NCBI GenBank assembly: GCA_964370755.1
Contig: CAYJKL010000003.1
Location: 11,066-75,065, forward strand
From: CAKOSP01 sp964370755
GTDB lineage: Bacteria; Bacillota_I; Bacilli_A; RF39; UBA660
Direction of reading: 5' to 3'
Length of the DNA stretch: 64,000 nucleotides
The position numbers were made by a program, and so were the translations under genes. Every line of letters starts with the position of its first letter. Within the stretch, counting starts at the first letter, position 1. The notes beneath the pieces were generated by a model. It was not told where the DNA came from and searched no databases. It worked only from the letters and a program-made list of their open reading frames with translations. Positions 33,212-41,810 of this stretch are shown piece by piece.

Positions 33212-34303
33212 ATGGAATATGTAATAATTGGACTTTTGGGGGTAATAATTGTGTTATTATTGGTGTTGATTTTAAGAAAAAACAACAATAATGACATGAT
33301 AGAAAGACTTGGAAACTTCGAAACAAGGATAAACAAAGAGATAGGAACGTTTAAATTTGACTTTTCAAAAGTATTATCAAATGACTTTGATAAGTTAAAT
33401 GAGCGTATTATGCAAAAGATAACTTTAATGAATGACAAAGTTAATGAACGTTTAGATCAAAATTTTGAAAAAAGTAATAAAACATTTGCAAATGTTTTAG
33501 AAAGATTATCTAGAATTGATGAAGCACAGAAAAAGATAGATGGACTTTCTAGTGAGATAGTATCACTTCAAAGTGTTTTAACTGATAAAAAAACAAGAGG
33601 AACATTTGGAGAAGTTAATTTAGAGTATATATTAAATAATGCTTTTGGCGGAAGCAAAAGTGGAATTTATGAATCACAACATAAATTTTCAAACGGATAT
33701 ATAGTAGATGCTTTATTATTTGCTCCAGCACCGCTTGGAACAATATCTATAGATAGTAAGTTCCCTCTTGAAAGTTATCAAAAGATGACTGATAAAAATA
33801 GAAGCAAAGAAGAAAGAGTAGCGGCTGAAAAATTATTTGTTGCTGATGTTAAAAAACACATAACTGATATAGCAAATAAATATATAATACCAGGAGAGAC
33901 TACTGAGGAAGCAATTATGTTCTTGCCAGCTGAAGCAATATTTGCAGAGATAAATGCGTATCACCCAGAAATACTTCAGTATGCTTATGCAAAAAAAGTA
34001 TGGATTACAGGCCCAACAACTTTAATAAGCACACTTTCAATTATAAGTATGATAGTTAAAAATATGGAAAGAGATAAATACGCAAAAGTAATTCATGAAG
34101 AGTTAGGTAAACTTGGAGTAGAATTTGGAAGATATAAAGATAGATGGGAAAAACTTGCAAGAAACGTTAAAAGTGTTAATTCAAGTATTGACGATCTTCA
34201 TATAACAAGTGAAAAAATACAAAAAAGATTTGATTCAATTCAAAAAGTTGAACTAAATAATATAGATAACGAAGAAATAGTCTATATAGAGGAGAGTTTA
34301 TAA
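33212..34303 (+). CDS. rmuC: DNA recombination protein RmuC
   Basis: 363 residues. One N-terminal membrane helix (about 3-22), a long coiled coil (about 30-125) and the RmuC nuclease-like core with TRGTFGEVNLEYIL, VDALLFAP, ISIDSKFPLE, FLPAEAIFAEI and KVWITGPTTLI. RmuC proteins are linked to limiting inversion and recombination between short repeats. Ribosome-binding site AGGTAGG. The stop TAA overlaps the next ATG by one base. Confidence 0.9.
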   Translation: MEYVIIGLLGVIIVLLLVLILRKNNNNDMIERLGNFETRINKEIGTFKFDFSKVLSNDFDKLNERIMQKITLMNDKVNERLDQNFEKSNKTFANVLERLSRIDEAQKKIDGLSSEIVSLQSVLTDKKTRGTFGEVNLEYILNNAFGGSKSGIYESQHKFSNGYIVDALLFAPAPLGTISIDSKFPLESYQKMTDKNRSKEERVAAEKLFVADVKKHITDIANKYIIPGETTEEAIMFLPAEAIFAEINAYHPEILQYAYAKKVWITGPTTLISTLSIISMIVKNMERDKYAKVIHEELGKLGVEFGRYKDRWEKLARNVKSVNSSIDDLHITSEKIQKRFDSIQKVELNNIDNEEIVYIEESL

Positions 34304-34896
34304 TGGCAGTATATTTTGTAAGTAATAATTTACTTGCTAATAATGTAAAATTTGATTTTGGTGTAGATATAGAAGATAAAAAACTATTAAGACCACTTTC
34401 AAGTGAAGGAGTTAAGCTTGCAGTAAAACTGCAGTTTAATGATGTAACTAATATATATTCATCGAATTATATATCATGTATAGAGGGTGCAAAGTATTTA
34501 TCTGAGAAGAAAAATATTGATGTACACATAACAGATAAATTAGTTGATTGTAAAGTAGGAGATTTAAAAAATCAAAGTATTAAAATGTTGAGTTTTTTTC
34601 AGGAGCATGACTTTGACTTTAAACAACCTGGTGGAGAGTCACTTAATGAGTGCGCAAAAAGAATAGGTAAATTTGTTGAAAAACTTAGAATAAATGATGA
34701 AAATGCAGTAGTATTTTTGCCTAGAAGAGCACTATTTAGTTATATGATACCATTTACAGATCACGGATTTAACCTTGATGATAGGTTAGTACTTTTAAAA
34801 GATGATGTAGTATTTATGGAAAATACAGAAGAAGATATTGAAATATTTAAATTCGATTATGATAATGGAGACCCAGTAATATATCAAATTAAATAG
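34303..34896 (+). CDS. Histidine phosphatase-fold protein lacking catalytic histidines
   Basis: 197 residues with the layout of the phosphoglycerate mutase-like (histidine phosphatase) family. The expected LVRHGE becomes FVSNNLL, the segment YSSNYISCIEGAKYLSEK corresponds to the family's SxxxRxxxTA region, PGGESLNECAKRI fits GES, and the second His segment reads VFLPRRALF. So both catalytic His and the first Arg are missing. It may bind a phosphorylated ligand without hydrolysis. Translationally coupled to rmuC by a TAATG overlap. Confidence 0.65.
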   Translation: MAVYFVSNNLLANNVKFDFGVDIEDKKLLRPLSSEGVKLAVKLQFNDVTNIYSSNYISCIEGAKYLSEKKNIDVHITDKLVDCKVGDLKNQSIKMLSFFQEHDFDFKQPGGESLNECAKRIGKFVEKLRINDENAVVFLPRRALFSYMIPFTDHGFNLDDRLVLLKDDVVFMENTEEDIEIFKFDYDNGDPVIYQIK

Positions 34897-34914
34897 TAAA
34901 TGTACTTAAATTAA

Positions 34915-34944
34915 TTGACTAATAGTGCAATAATTTGATACAAT
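34915..34944 (+). promoter_or_regulatory. Promoter of the orphan SipW-class gene
   Basis: TTGACT (34915-34920), 18 bases, TACAAT (34939-34944) with TGA just before it. Confidence 0.6.
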
Positions 34945-34972
34945 GTTTTATAGTAAAGGTAGAGTGATACAA

Positions 34973-35611
34973 ATGGTTATTAGCGATAGTAATAAAAAGA
35001 AATTATATTTGTTAATTATTGTAGGTGTACTATTAATAGCAGCAATAGGTGTAAGTTTCGCATTCTTTATAGCATCTATAGTAAATAATGATAAAAGTGA
35101 AGTCCTTGTTCAAACTGAGCAAGTCAACAAAATTATATTTACAGAATCTGCACCACTTCAATTATTAGCAACAGAAGATAATTTTGGTGAAAATGACGGT
35201 AGTTTATCAGCAAGTGGAACTTCTAGTGCAAAATATATTGCAGACGCAGGCACTAAAACTAACTACGACATAAATATAGATATAACTTCTAATACTTTTG
35301 TGTATACACAAAATGCGACTACTCCAGAGATAATTCTTTCGATTACAGGTCCTGAAGGAGAGATAGTTAGTATCCCAGGACTTAGTTATGTAACTCCAAC
35401 TGATGTATTAACTGGAAATGTAGTTAAGGGATTTGATATAACAAATAAAACAGGTTCATTTAATATTGATACAGCCGTTGAAATCATAGCAGATGGCTCA
35501 TCAGCAGGTGTAGTTCATGACTGGGATGTAACTGTAACATTTCTAAATTTAGCTACAAATCAAAAAGATAATGAAGGAAAAAATTTAGAAGCAACACTTA
35601 ATTTAGAATAA
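34973..35611 (+). CDS. Orphan SipW-class secreted protein
   Basis: 212 residues. Basic start (SDSNKKK), hydrophobic core (about 11-29) and GVSFAFFIASIVNN, similar to the SipW-cognate signal ending. The mature part is beta-rich and Thr/Asn-rich with no Cys. ATG 34973 is chosen over an in-frame GTG at 34964 because the purine-rich site AAAGGTAGAG lies just upstream. It is transcribed alone, 14 kb from the main SipW locus, and is probably processed by the same enzymes. Function unknown. Confidence 0.65.
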   Translation: MVISDSNKKKLYLLIIVGVLLIAAIGVSFAFFIASIVNNDKSEVLVQTEQVNKIIFTESAPLQLLATEDNFGENDGSLSASGTSSAKYIADAGTKTNYDINIDITSNTFVYTQNATTPEIILSITGPEGEIVSIPGLSYVTPTDVLTGNVVKGFDITNKTGSFNIDTAVEIIADGSSAGVVHDWDVTVTFLNLATNQKDNEGKNLEATLNLE

Positions 35612-35633
35612 AGACATTTTGTTGTCTTTTTTT
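35611..35633 (+). terminator. Intrinsic terminator
   Basis: AAGACA/TGTCTT hairpin followed by T residues. Confidence 0.75.
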
Positions 35634-35666
35634 ATTTAAAATATAATATACATCTAAAAGTATACA

Positions 35667-35675
35667 TGATATAAT
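35667..35675 (+). promoter_or_regulatory. Extended -10 promoter of dnaB-dnaI
   Basis: TGATATAAT, 19 bases before the dnaB start, with ribosome-binding site AAAGGAAG between. Confidence 0.55.
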
Positions 35676-35694
35676 ATTACCCGAAAGGAAGTCT

Positions 35695-36963
35695 ATGGAA
35701 AATATTACTCTTTTACCAGCTGATAATTATAAGGTAATAAATAATAGTGTACTAAGTGATTTTGACAGAAAAATATTAGTTGCATTTTATGAACCTATTA
35801 TAGGCCCAATTGCAAGTAGTTTATATCTAATTTTTTGGCATGATTTAGAAAAATCAGAACTATTTAGTAGAAGTTTAAATCATCACCATTTAATGTGTTT
35901 ACTTAAAAGTAACTTAAAAGTAATCAAAGGCGCAAGAGAATCATTAGAATCCATAGGTCTTATAAAAACATATGTAAAAGAAGGCGATATAAACGATTAT
36001 ATTTATGAGTTATATTCACCGCTTAGTCCATCAGAATTTTTTAATCATCCGATACTAAATGTAGTCTTATACAATAATATAGGAAGAGAAGAATATGAAA
36101 GACTTAAACTTTTTTATCAAAAGTTAAAAGTTAATACAAAAGAATATGTTGAAATAACAAAATCATTAGATGAAGTATATGATTCAAGTAATTTTATTGG
36201 AACAGATGACATCAGAGAAAGAAAAATAAATCCGATTAAAGTATCTGATAAAGTTGATTTCGATCTTCTTATTTCATCAATACCAAAAGGTGTTATAAGT
36301 GAAAAGGCAATAAATAAGAAAACTAAAGAACTTATAAATTTACTAGCTTACATTTATAATATAGATACACTTAAAATGGCTGAAATAATTAGAAAAGTAT
36401 TAAATGAATTTGGTATGATTGACAAAAATGAATTAAGACTTGCTACAAGAAAATTTTATCAGTTCACTAATAATGCTCTTCCAACACTTGTTTATAGAGC
36501 ACAACCAGAATATTTAAAGAACCCAGAAGGTAACTTATCAATGAGAGGTAAAATAATATCACTTTTTGAAAATACTCCCCCATACGATTTTTTAAAAATT
36601 AAAAACCGCGGAATAAATCCGACACAAAGAGATTTAAAACTTTTAGAGATGCTTATGGTCGATCTAGAGCTTACTCCAGCAGTAGTAAATGTTTTAATCG
36701 ACTTTGTGCTTAAAAAGAATAATAATAAGCTTACAACTGCGTATGTTGAGACAATAGCCGCACAGTGGTCAAGAGCGAACCTTAAGACAGCAGAAGATGC
36801 AATGGCTTTTGCTGAAAAAGAGCATAAGAAATTAACTAAAAAGAGTTCTCCAAGTAAAAAAGAAGTAAAAGTACCTGTGTGGTTTGATAAAGATATAGAA
36901 AAGAAAAATATAAGTAACGAAGAAGAAGAAGAATTAAAAGAGTTACTAAAGGAGTTTAATTAA
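35695..36963 (+). CDS. dnaB: Replication initiation and membrane attachment protein DnaB
   Basis: 422 residues of the Gram-positive DnaB (DnaD/DnaB-like) family, which loads the replicative helicase together with DnaD and DnaI. The N-terminal domain has LSDFDRKILVAFYEPIIGP, typical of the family, and the C-terminal DDBH2 domain has FVLKKNNNKLTTAYVETIAAQW. The acidic C terminus is usual. dnaI begins directly after the stop, the standard dnaB-dnaI order. This is not the DnaB helicase of proteobacteria. Confidence 0.9.
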   Translation: MENITLLPADNYKVINNSVLSDFDRKILVAFYEPIIGPIASSLYLIFWHDLEKSELFSRSLNHHHLMCLLKSNLKVIKGARESLESIGLIKTYVKEGDINDYIYELYSPLSPSEFFNHPILNVVLYNNIGREEYERLKLFYQKLKVNTKEYVEITKSLDEVYDSSNFIGTDDIRERKINPIKVSDKVDFDLLISSIPKGVISEKAINKKTKELINLLAYIYNIDTLKMAEIIRKVLNEFGMIDKNELRLATRKFYQFTNNALPTLVYRAQPEYLKNPEGNLSMRGKIISLFENTPPYDFLKIKNRGINPTQRDLKLLEMLMVDLELTPAVVNVLIDFVLKKNNNKLTTAYVETIAAQWSRANLKTAEDAMAFAEKEHKKLTKKSSPSKKEVKVPVWFDKDIEKKNISNEEEEELKELLKEFN

Positions 36964-37854
36964 ATGGAAAGATTAAAAATATCTAATATGAAAAATATAA
37001 ATGATAAATTAAATAAAGCATTTTTAGTAGCGTGCTCTAGTGAAGAATTTAAAAATTTGATTAATAGACTTAAAGTTAGAGAAGATGTTCTTAAAAAAAA
37101 TGTTTCAAAACTTGAAGATACAGTATTAGAACTTAAAAATTGTAAAACTTGTAAAGGAATATATGAATGTAAAAATTCTTTAGAAGGACACGTATATTTT
37201 CCAGAAAAATATGAAGATAAACTTAAATTTGTTTATATGCCTTGTAAGTTTATGAAAAAAACACTAGAAGAAAAAAATAACAAGAAAACAAGTGCTAATG
37301 AACTTAAAAATGCAAGAATGAAAGATATAGATATTACTGATAAAAACAGAGTTGGATTAATTAAATGGCTTAAAAATTTTTATGATAAGTATAATCCAAA
37401 TTTATCTCAAAAAGGTTTATATTTGCATGGCTCATTCGGAGCAGGAAAAACGTTTTTAGTATCAGCCTTATTTAATGAACTTGAAGAAAAAAAACATGTT
37501 ACAAGTGAAATAGTATATTTTCCAGAGCTTCTTAGAAGTTTAAGAGATGATTTTAGTGCTCTTGAAGCAAAAGTTGAATATTTAAAAAAAGTAGATTTGC
37601 TTTTAATAGATGACATAGGAGCAGAAAAAGTCACTGAGTGGGGAAGAGATGAAATATTAGGAACTATTCTTCAGCACAGGATGAATGAATGTTTAGCTAC
37701 ATTTTTTACATCAAATCTTAGTATAAGTGAGTTAGAAAATCATTTAGCACTTACAAAAAATAATGAAGATTATGTTAAATCAAGAAGAATAATTCAAAGA
37801 ATTAAACAGTTAACTGAAGATTTAAATATTGAATGTGAAAATAAAAGAAAGTAG
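36964..37854 (+). CDS. dnaI: Primosomal helicase loader DnaI
   Basis: 296-residue AAA+ protein. Cys-rich N-terminal zinc-binding domain (CKTCKGIYEC), Walker A GSFGAGKT (about 158-165), Walker B LLLIDDIGAE, and VKSRRIIQRI near the C-terminal end. DnaI loads the replicative helicase onto DNA. It starts one base after dnaB. Length agrees with the family. Confidence 0.93.
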   Translation: MERLKISNMKNINDKLNKAFLVACSSEEFKNLINRLKVREDVLKKNVSKLEDTVLELKNCKTCKGIYECKNSLEGHVYFPEKYEDKLKFVYMPCKFMKKTLEEKNNKKTSANELKNARMKDIDITDKNRVGLIKWLKNFYDKYNPNLSQKGLYLHGSFGAGKTFLVSALFNELEEKKHVTSEIVYFPELLRSLRDDFSALEAKVEYLKKVDLLLIDDIGAEKVTEWGRDEILGTILQHRMNECLATFFTSNLSISELENHLALTKNNEDYVKSRRIIQRIKQLTEDLNIECENKRK

Positions 37855-37872
37855 GTTAAAGCCTATTTTTTT
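37852..37872 (+). terminator. Weak intrinsic terminator after dnaI
   Basis: TAGG/CCTA short stem including the stop codon, then seven T. Confidence 0.5.
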
Positions 37873-37910
37873 AGTGTCACCATGTCGGATTTTGTAACGT
37901 ATTGACAACG

Positions 37911-37919
37911 TTTGTCGAA
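37911..37919 (-). promoter_or_regulatory. Spo0A box
   Basis: Exact TTTGTCGAA on the plus strand, five bases upstream of a -35 element at 37924. It also forms the right half of the palindrome GACAA-CGT-TTGTC. Confidence 0.55.
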
Positions 37920-37923
37920 AGTG

Positions 37924-37951
37924 TTGAAAATAATATTTTTATAATTATAAT
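37924..37951 (+). promoter_or_regulatory. Promoter of the Rpn-like gene
   Basis: TTGAAA (37924-37929), 16 bases, TATAAT (37946-37951). Confidence 0.6.
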
Positions 37952-37979
37952 ACATACCCAGAAAGAGAGAGATTATAAA

Positions 37980-38807
37980 ATGTTATCAAAAGAAAAAGAA
38001 GAATTGATAAAAAATAATTCTGAAGTGAAATGTAGTTTAAAAGAAAGTTTAGTATTTAGTAAATACTTAGAAAAGGATTTGGATTTAGTAAAACTAATAA
38101 GTAAGGAAATGTTTAAAGTGGATACAGAAAATTCGAATTTTACATTAATAAAAGAAAAATTAAGAAATGAAAAAAATGTAGTAAATTATTTAATTGAAAA
38201 TGAGGAAAATAAAAAAGTGTTACTTAAACTTATATTTGTCGACGAAGTTAATTACAACATTTATTGTACAGATTTATTTGCAAGTATGTATGAAAATTAT
38301 ATGTTTTTAGAGTCCGAACAATTTAAAGTTGATAAAATATATGGAATGTTTTTTCTATATAAAAAAAATAGAGATTTTGAAAATTTATGCGAAAAAATAG
38401 TAGACTATGATATGGAAAAAAATATAAGTCTTGAAGATACTTGTTATATTCAAAAAGGAGTATTCAATTTCTCACAAATAGAAAAAAACAACTTTGTTAG
38501 CGAAGAATTACATGCTTATCTTAAATTTATGAATGCTAAAAATGAAGAAGAAATTAAAGCTATGTCAGCAACGAATGAAATAGTTAAAAAATGTTATGAA
38601 ATAATAAAAGAAATTAACAAGGATAATAATTAAACTAAGTTATTAAATAGCGAATCAGAAAATAAATGCAATCAAATAATGAAACAATTAAAAGAGAAAA
38701 CAAAAGATGTAGTAATAATATTACATGAAAATAATTTCAGTATAAAAGATATAGCATACATAACAGATTTACCAGAAGAGTCGGTAGAATTTTTGATTAA
38801 TAGATAA
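37980..38807 (+). pseudogene. Rpn/PD-(D/E)XK transposase-family-like gene with one in-frame stop
   Basis: From ATG 37980 (after an AGAGAGAG site) a 217-residue protein is read to TAA 38631-38633. The same frame then stays open to TAA 38805-38807, adding about 57 codons. The extension ends with a stretch containing NFSIKDIAYITDLPEESVEF, which resembles the C-terminal (S-I-E-I-A-TGLS-EEI) tail of Rpn-family PD-(D/E)XK proteins. The upstream part, with FLYKKN and ELHAYLKFMN, fits their middle region, but no clear N-terminal nuclease motif remains. I read it as an Rpn-like gene broken by one nonsense codon. A real 217-residue protein is also possible. Confidence 0.55.
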
Positions 38808-38811
38808 AAAA

Positions 38812-38825
38812 TAAACAAATGTTCG
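38812..38825. promoter_or_regulatory. Possible LexA (SOS) box before recA
   Basis: TAAACAAATGTTCG compared with the Gram-positive box CGAAC-N4-GTTCG: the right half is perfect, the left has two mismatches. Adjacent to the recA -35. Confidence 0.35.
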
Positions 38826-38832
38826 TTTTTTG

Positions 38833-38859
38833 TTGACAATGCAAATTATTTGTTATAAA
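38833..38859 (+). promoter_or_regulatory. recA promoter
   Basis: TTGACA (38833-38838), 15 bases, TATAAA (38854-38859). Spacing is short, which suits a regulated promoter. Confidence 0.6.
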
Positions 38860-38894
38860 ATGAAATTGTTAGAAAGATTATACAGGAGAAATAC

Positions 38895-39917
38895 ATGAAA
38901 AAGAAAAATGATATTAGTAGTAAAGATGATGCATTAAAACAAGTTTTAGCGGACATAGAAAAACAGTTTGGTGCAGGAGCAATAATGAAGTTAGGTGGAG
39001 AAGATCATATTGAAATAGATGTTGTTTCAACAGGATCTTTAGCTCTAGATGTAGCACTTGGTGTTGGAGGACTTCCTAAAGGGAGAATAATAGAAATATT
39101 TGGACCAGAATCAAGTGGTAAAACAACAATAGCACTAGAAGCAATTGCATCATTTCAAAAAAATGGAGGAAGAGCAGCCTTTATAGACGCAGAGCATGCA
39201 CTTGATCCAGTATATGCAAGAAGTTTAGGCGTAGAGATTAATGATTTATTATTATCACAACCAGATACAGGAGAGCAAGCGCTTGAAATATGTGAAGCAC
39301 TTGTTAGAAGTGAAGCGGTTGATATAATTGTAATAGATTCAGTAGCTGCACTTGTACCTCAAGCTGAGATAGATGGAGAGATGGGAGATTCTCACATTGG
39401 ACTTCAAGCAAGATTAATGAGTCAAGCACTTCGTAAATTATCTGGTATAATGAATAAAACCAATACTACTGCAATATTTATCAACCAATTACGTGAAAAA
39501 GTAGGAGTTATGTTTGGTAACCCAGAAACTACACCAGGAGGAAGAGCTCTTAAATTTTATTCTACAATAAGACTAGATATCAGAAAAGGTGAACAACTTA
39601 AGATGGGTGATCAAGTAATGGGAAATAAAACAAATATCAAAATCGTGAAGAATAAAGTGGCACCACCATTTAGAACTGCAACTGTGGATATAATGTACGG
39701 AGAAGGAATTAGTAAAGAGGGAGAACTTATTGACCTTGCTGCTGACCTTGGGATTGTAGAAAAAAGTGGTGCTTGGTATTCATATAATAGTGAAAAAATT
39801 GGACAAGGTAAAGAAAATGTAAAGTCATTTTTAAAAGATAATAAAGATATCTTTAATGAAATAAATACTAAAGTAAGGGAATATTACAATTTTAAAACAA
39901 CAAAAGAAGAGAAATAG
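38895..39917 (+). CDS. recA: Recombinase RecA
   Basis: 340 residues. Walker A GPESSGKT (70-77), AFIDAEHALDP, VIDSVAALVP, the L2 region FINQLREKVGVMFGNPETTPG, and KNKVAPPFR. RecA forms filaments on single-stranded DNA and triggers LexA cleavage. Ribosome-binding site AGGAG before ATG 38895. Followed by rny, as in Bacillus. Confidence 0.98.
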   Translation: MKKKNDISSKDDALKQVLADIEKQFGAGAIMKLGGEDHIEIDVVSTGSLALDVALGVGGLPKGRIIEIFGPESSGKTTIALEAIASFQKNGGRAAFIDAEHALDPVYARSLGVEINDLLLSQPDTGEQALEICEALVRSEAVDIIVIDSVAALVPQAEIDGEMGDSHIGLQARLMSQALRKLSGIMNKTNTTAIFINQLREKVGVMFGNPETTPGGRALKFYSTIRLDIRKGEQLKMGDQVMGNKTNIKIVKNKVAPPFRTATVDIMYGEGISKEGELIDLAADLGIVEKSGAWYSYNSEKIGQGKENVKSFLKDNKDIFNEINTKVREYYNFKTTKEEK

Positions 39918-39940
39918 TGCGTTTATACTTGCTAAATTTT

Positions 39941-39980
39941 AAAATAACTTTTATAATAAACTTATAGAAGTTATTTTTAT
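39941..39980 (+). terminator. Intrinsic terminator after recA
   Basis: AATAACTT pairs with AAGTTATT across a 17-base loop, followed by a T-rich tail. Confidence 0.6.
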
Positions 39981-40002
39981 TCTATAAATATTGGAGGAAG
40001 AA

Positions 40003-41556
40003 ATGGAAAATATGCAAAGTACCATTTTAACTCTTATTCTTGGAATTGTACTAGGAATAGCTTGTGTAAAGTTAATAAGTATTTTAAAGAAATCAAATAC
40101 TGAAAAAAGTGCTGCTAAAATTTTAGAAGATGCTAAAAAAGAGGCAGGTAAACACAAAAGAGATAGTCTACTTGAACTTAAAGAAGAATCATATAAATTA
40201 AAACAACAAACTGATGCTGAAATTAAAGAAAGAAAATCCGAAATTTTAGCACAAGAAGATCGACTATTGACAAGAGAGTCAAATTTAGATAAAAGAGAAG
40301 AAATTCTCACTAAAAGAGATTTAATGATTGATGAAAAAGAACACAATTTATTAGCTAAGCAAGCTGGATTGCAAGAAAAAGAAGATAAAATGGATAAGCT
40401 TTTAAAAGAAGAACTTAAAGAGCTTGAAAAAATATCTGGACTTAGCAAAGATAAAGCTAAAGATAAGATAATGGAAATTGTTGAAAAAAATATGGCACTA
40501 GAAATAGCTGACTATATTAAAACTGAAGAAAGTCAGGCAAAACTTACTGCTCACGAAAAAGCAAAACAACTTATTGTAAGTAGTATGGAACGTTACGCTG
40601 ATGATATCGTTGGAGAGCAAACTGTAAGTACAATTGATTTGCCAAATGACGATATGAAAGGCCGTTTAATTGGACGCGAAGGAAGAAATATTAGAACTAT
40701 AGAATCAATTACAGGAGTAGATTTAATTATTGATGATACTCCAGAAGCAATAGTTATTTCATCTTTTGATCCACTTAGAAGAGAAATTGCAAAAGTTACA
40801 ATAGAAACACTAATCAAAGATGGTAGAATACATCCATCTAGAATTGAAGAAGTATACGAAAAAGTAACTAATGACATTAATGCTAAAATTATTGAAATTG
40901 GTAATAAAACAGCAACTGATTTAGGAATAGTTAAATTAGATCCTGAAATAATTACTTTAATTGGTAAACTTAAATTTAGAACAAGTTACGGTCAAAATGC
41001 TTTAACTCATTCTATTGAAGTAGCAAATCTTGCGGGATTAATGGCATCAGAACTTGGTGAAAATGTTACTCTTGCAAAAAGAGCGGGATTATTACATGAT
41101 ATTGGAAAAGCAATAGACTTCGAAATCGAAGGTAGCCATGTTGAAATAGGTTATGATATTGCTAAAAAATACAAAGAAAATGATATAGTATTAAACTCAA
41201 TTATGTCACATCATGGCGATGAGGACGCAAAAAGTGTTATTGCAGTATTAGTTGCTATAGCAGATACTTTATCAGCTGCAAGACCTGGAGCAAGAAATGA
41301 CTCGTTAGAAAATTATATAAAACGTTTAGAACAACTTGAAGAAATAGGGAACTCTTATGAAGGTGTTGAAAAAACATATGCAATGCAAGCAGGTAGAGAA
41401 CTTAGAGTAATGGTTAAGCCAGAAGAAGTTGATGATAAAAATAGTTATAAAATAGCTAGAGATATAAAAGAACGTATAGAAAAAGAAATGCAATATCCTG
41501 GAACTGTAAGAATCACAGTTATACGTGAAACTAGAGTTTTAGAAGAAGCAAAATAA
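40003..41556 (+). CDS. rny: Ribonuclease Y
   Basis: 517 residues. N-terminal membrane helix (about 5-25), long coiled coil (about 30-180), KH domain with GRLIGREGRNIRTIE, HD domain with HSIEVANLAGLMASELG and LLHDIGKAID. RNase Y starts mRNA decay at the membrane in Firmicutes. ATG 40003 is chosen because GGAGG (39993-39997) is five bases before it. Length agrees with Bacillus RNase Y. Confidence 0.97.
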   Translation: MENMQSTILTLILGIVLGIACVKLISILKKSNTEKSAAKILEDAKKEAGKHKRDSLLELKEESYKLKQQTDAEIKERKSEILAQEDRLLTRESNLDKREEILTKRDLMIDEKEHNLLAKQAGLQEKEDKMDKLLKEELKELEKISGLSKDKAKDKIMEIVEKNMALEIADYIKTEESQAKLTAHEKAKQLIVSSMERYADDIVGEQTVSTIDLPNDDMKGRLIGREGRNIRTIESITGVDLIIDDTPEAIVISSFDPLRREIAKVTIETLIKDGRIHPSRIEEVYEKVTNDINAKIIEIGNKTATDLGIVKLDPEIITLIGKLKFRTSYGQNALTHSIEVANLAGLMASELGENVTLAKRAGLLHDIGKAIDFEIEGSHVEIGYDIAKKYKENDIVLNSIMSHHGDEDAKSVIAVLVAIADTLSAARPGARNDSLENYIKRLEQLEEIGNSYEGVEKTYAMQAGRELRVMVKPEEVDDKNSYKIARDIKERIEKEMQYPGTVRITVIRETRVLEEAK

Positions 41557-41561
41557 AAAAT

Positions 41562-41591
41562 GATTTTGAAAATTCAAAATCGTTTTTTTTT
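41562..41591 (+). terminator. Intrinsic terminator after rny
   Basis: GATTTTGAA/TTCAAAATC hairpin followed by nine T. Its tail touches the next Spo0A box. Confidence 0.85.
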
Positions 41592-41598
41592 CGACAAA
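41590..41598 (+). promoter_or_regulatory. Spo0A box upstream of cse60
   Basis: Exact TTCGACAAA (complement of TTTGTCGAA), 42 bases before the cse60 start. Confidence 0.6.
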
Positions 41599-41639
41599 TA
41601 TTTCGTCATAAAAATAATACAATATTAATGGTGATGAAA

Positions 41640-41810
41640 GTGAAAATAAAAATTTTCGATGAAATGCATGAAAAAGATTTAGAAAAATCTGTAAATACCT
41701 TTTTAAGTGAACTTGAAAGTGATATAATAGATATCAAGTATCAAGTGGCAATAGGTATTTCAGGAGAAGAACAAATATATTGTTTCAGTGCTATGATTTT
41801 ATATAACTAA
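41640..41810 (+). CDS. cse60: Sporulation protein Cse60
   Basis: 56 residues, matching the Cse60 family: KIFDEMHEKDLE at the N terminus, IIDIKYQVAI in the middle and GEEQIYCFSAMILYN at the end. Cse60 is a small early-sporulation, sigma-E-dependent protein of Bacillus with unknown biochemical role. GTG 41640 is preferred, with GGTGA at 41630-41634 as ribosome-binding site; in-frame ATG codons at 41628 and 41634 are alternatives. The stop overlaps the stop of the convergent gene by four bases. Confidence 0.8.
   Translation: MKIKIFDEMHEKDLEKSVNTFLSELESDIIDIKYQVAIGISGEEQIYCFSAMILYN

Noticed and set aside
32830..33438. 202-residue minus-strand protein
   Set aside because: The upstream half overlaps rmuC and its promoter; GTG 33120 with a GGAGGG site is the real start of a 96-residue regulator.
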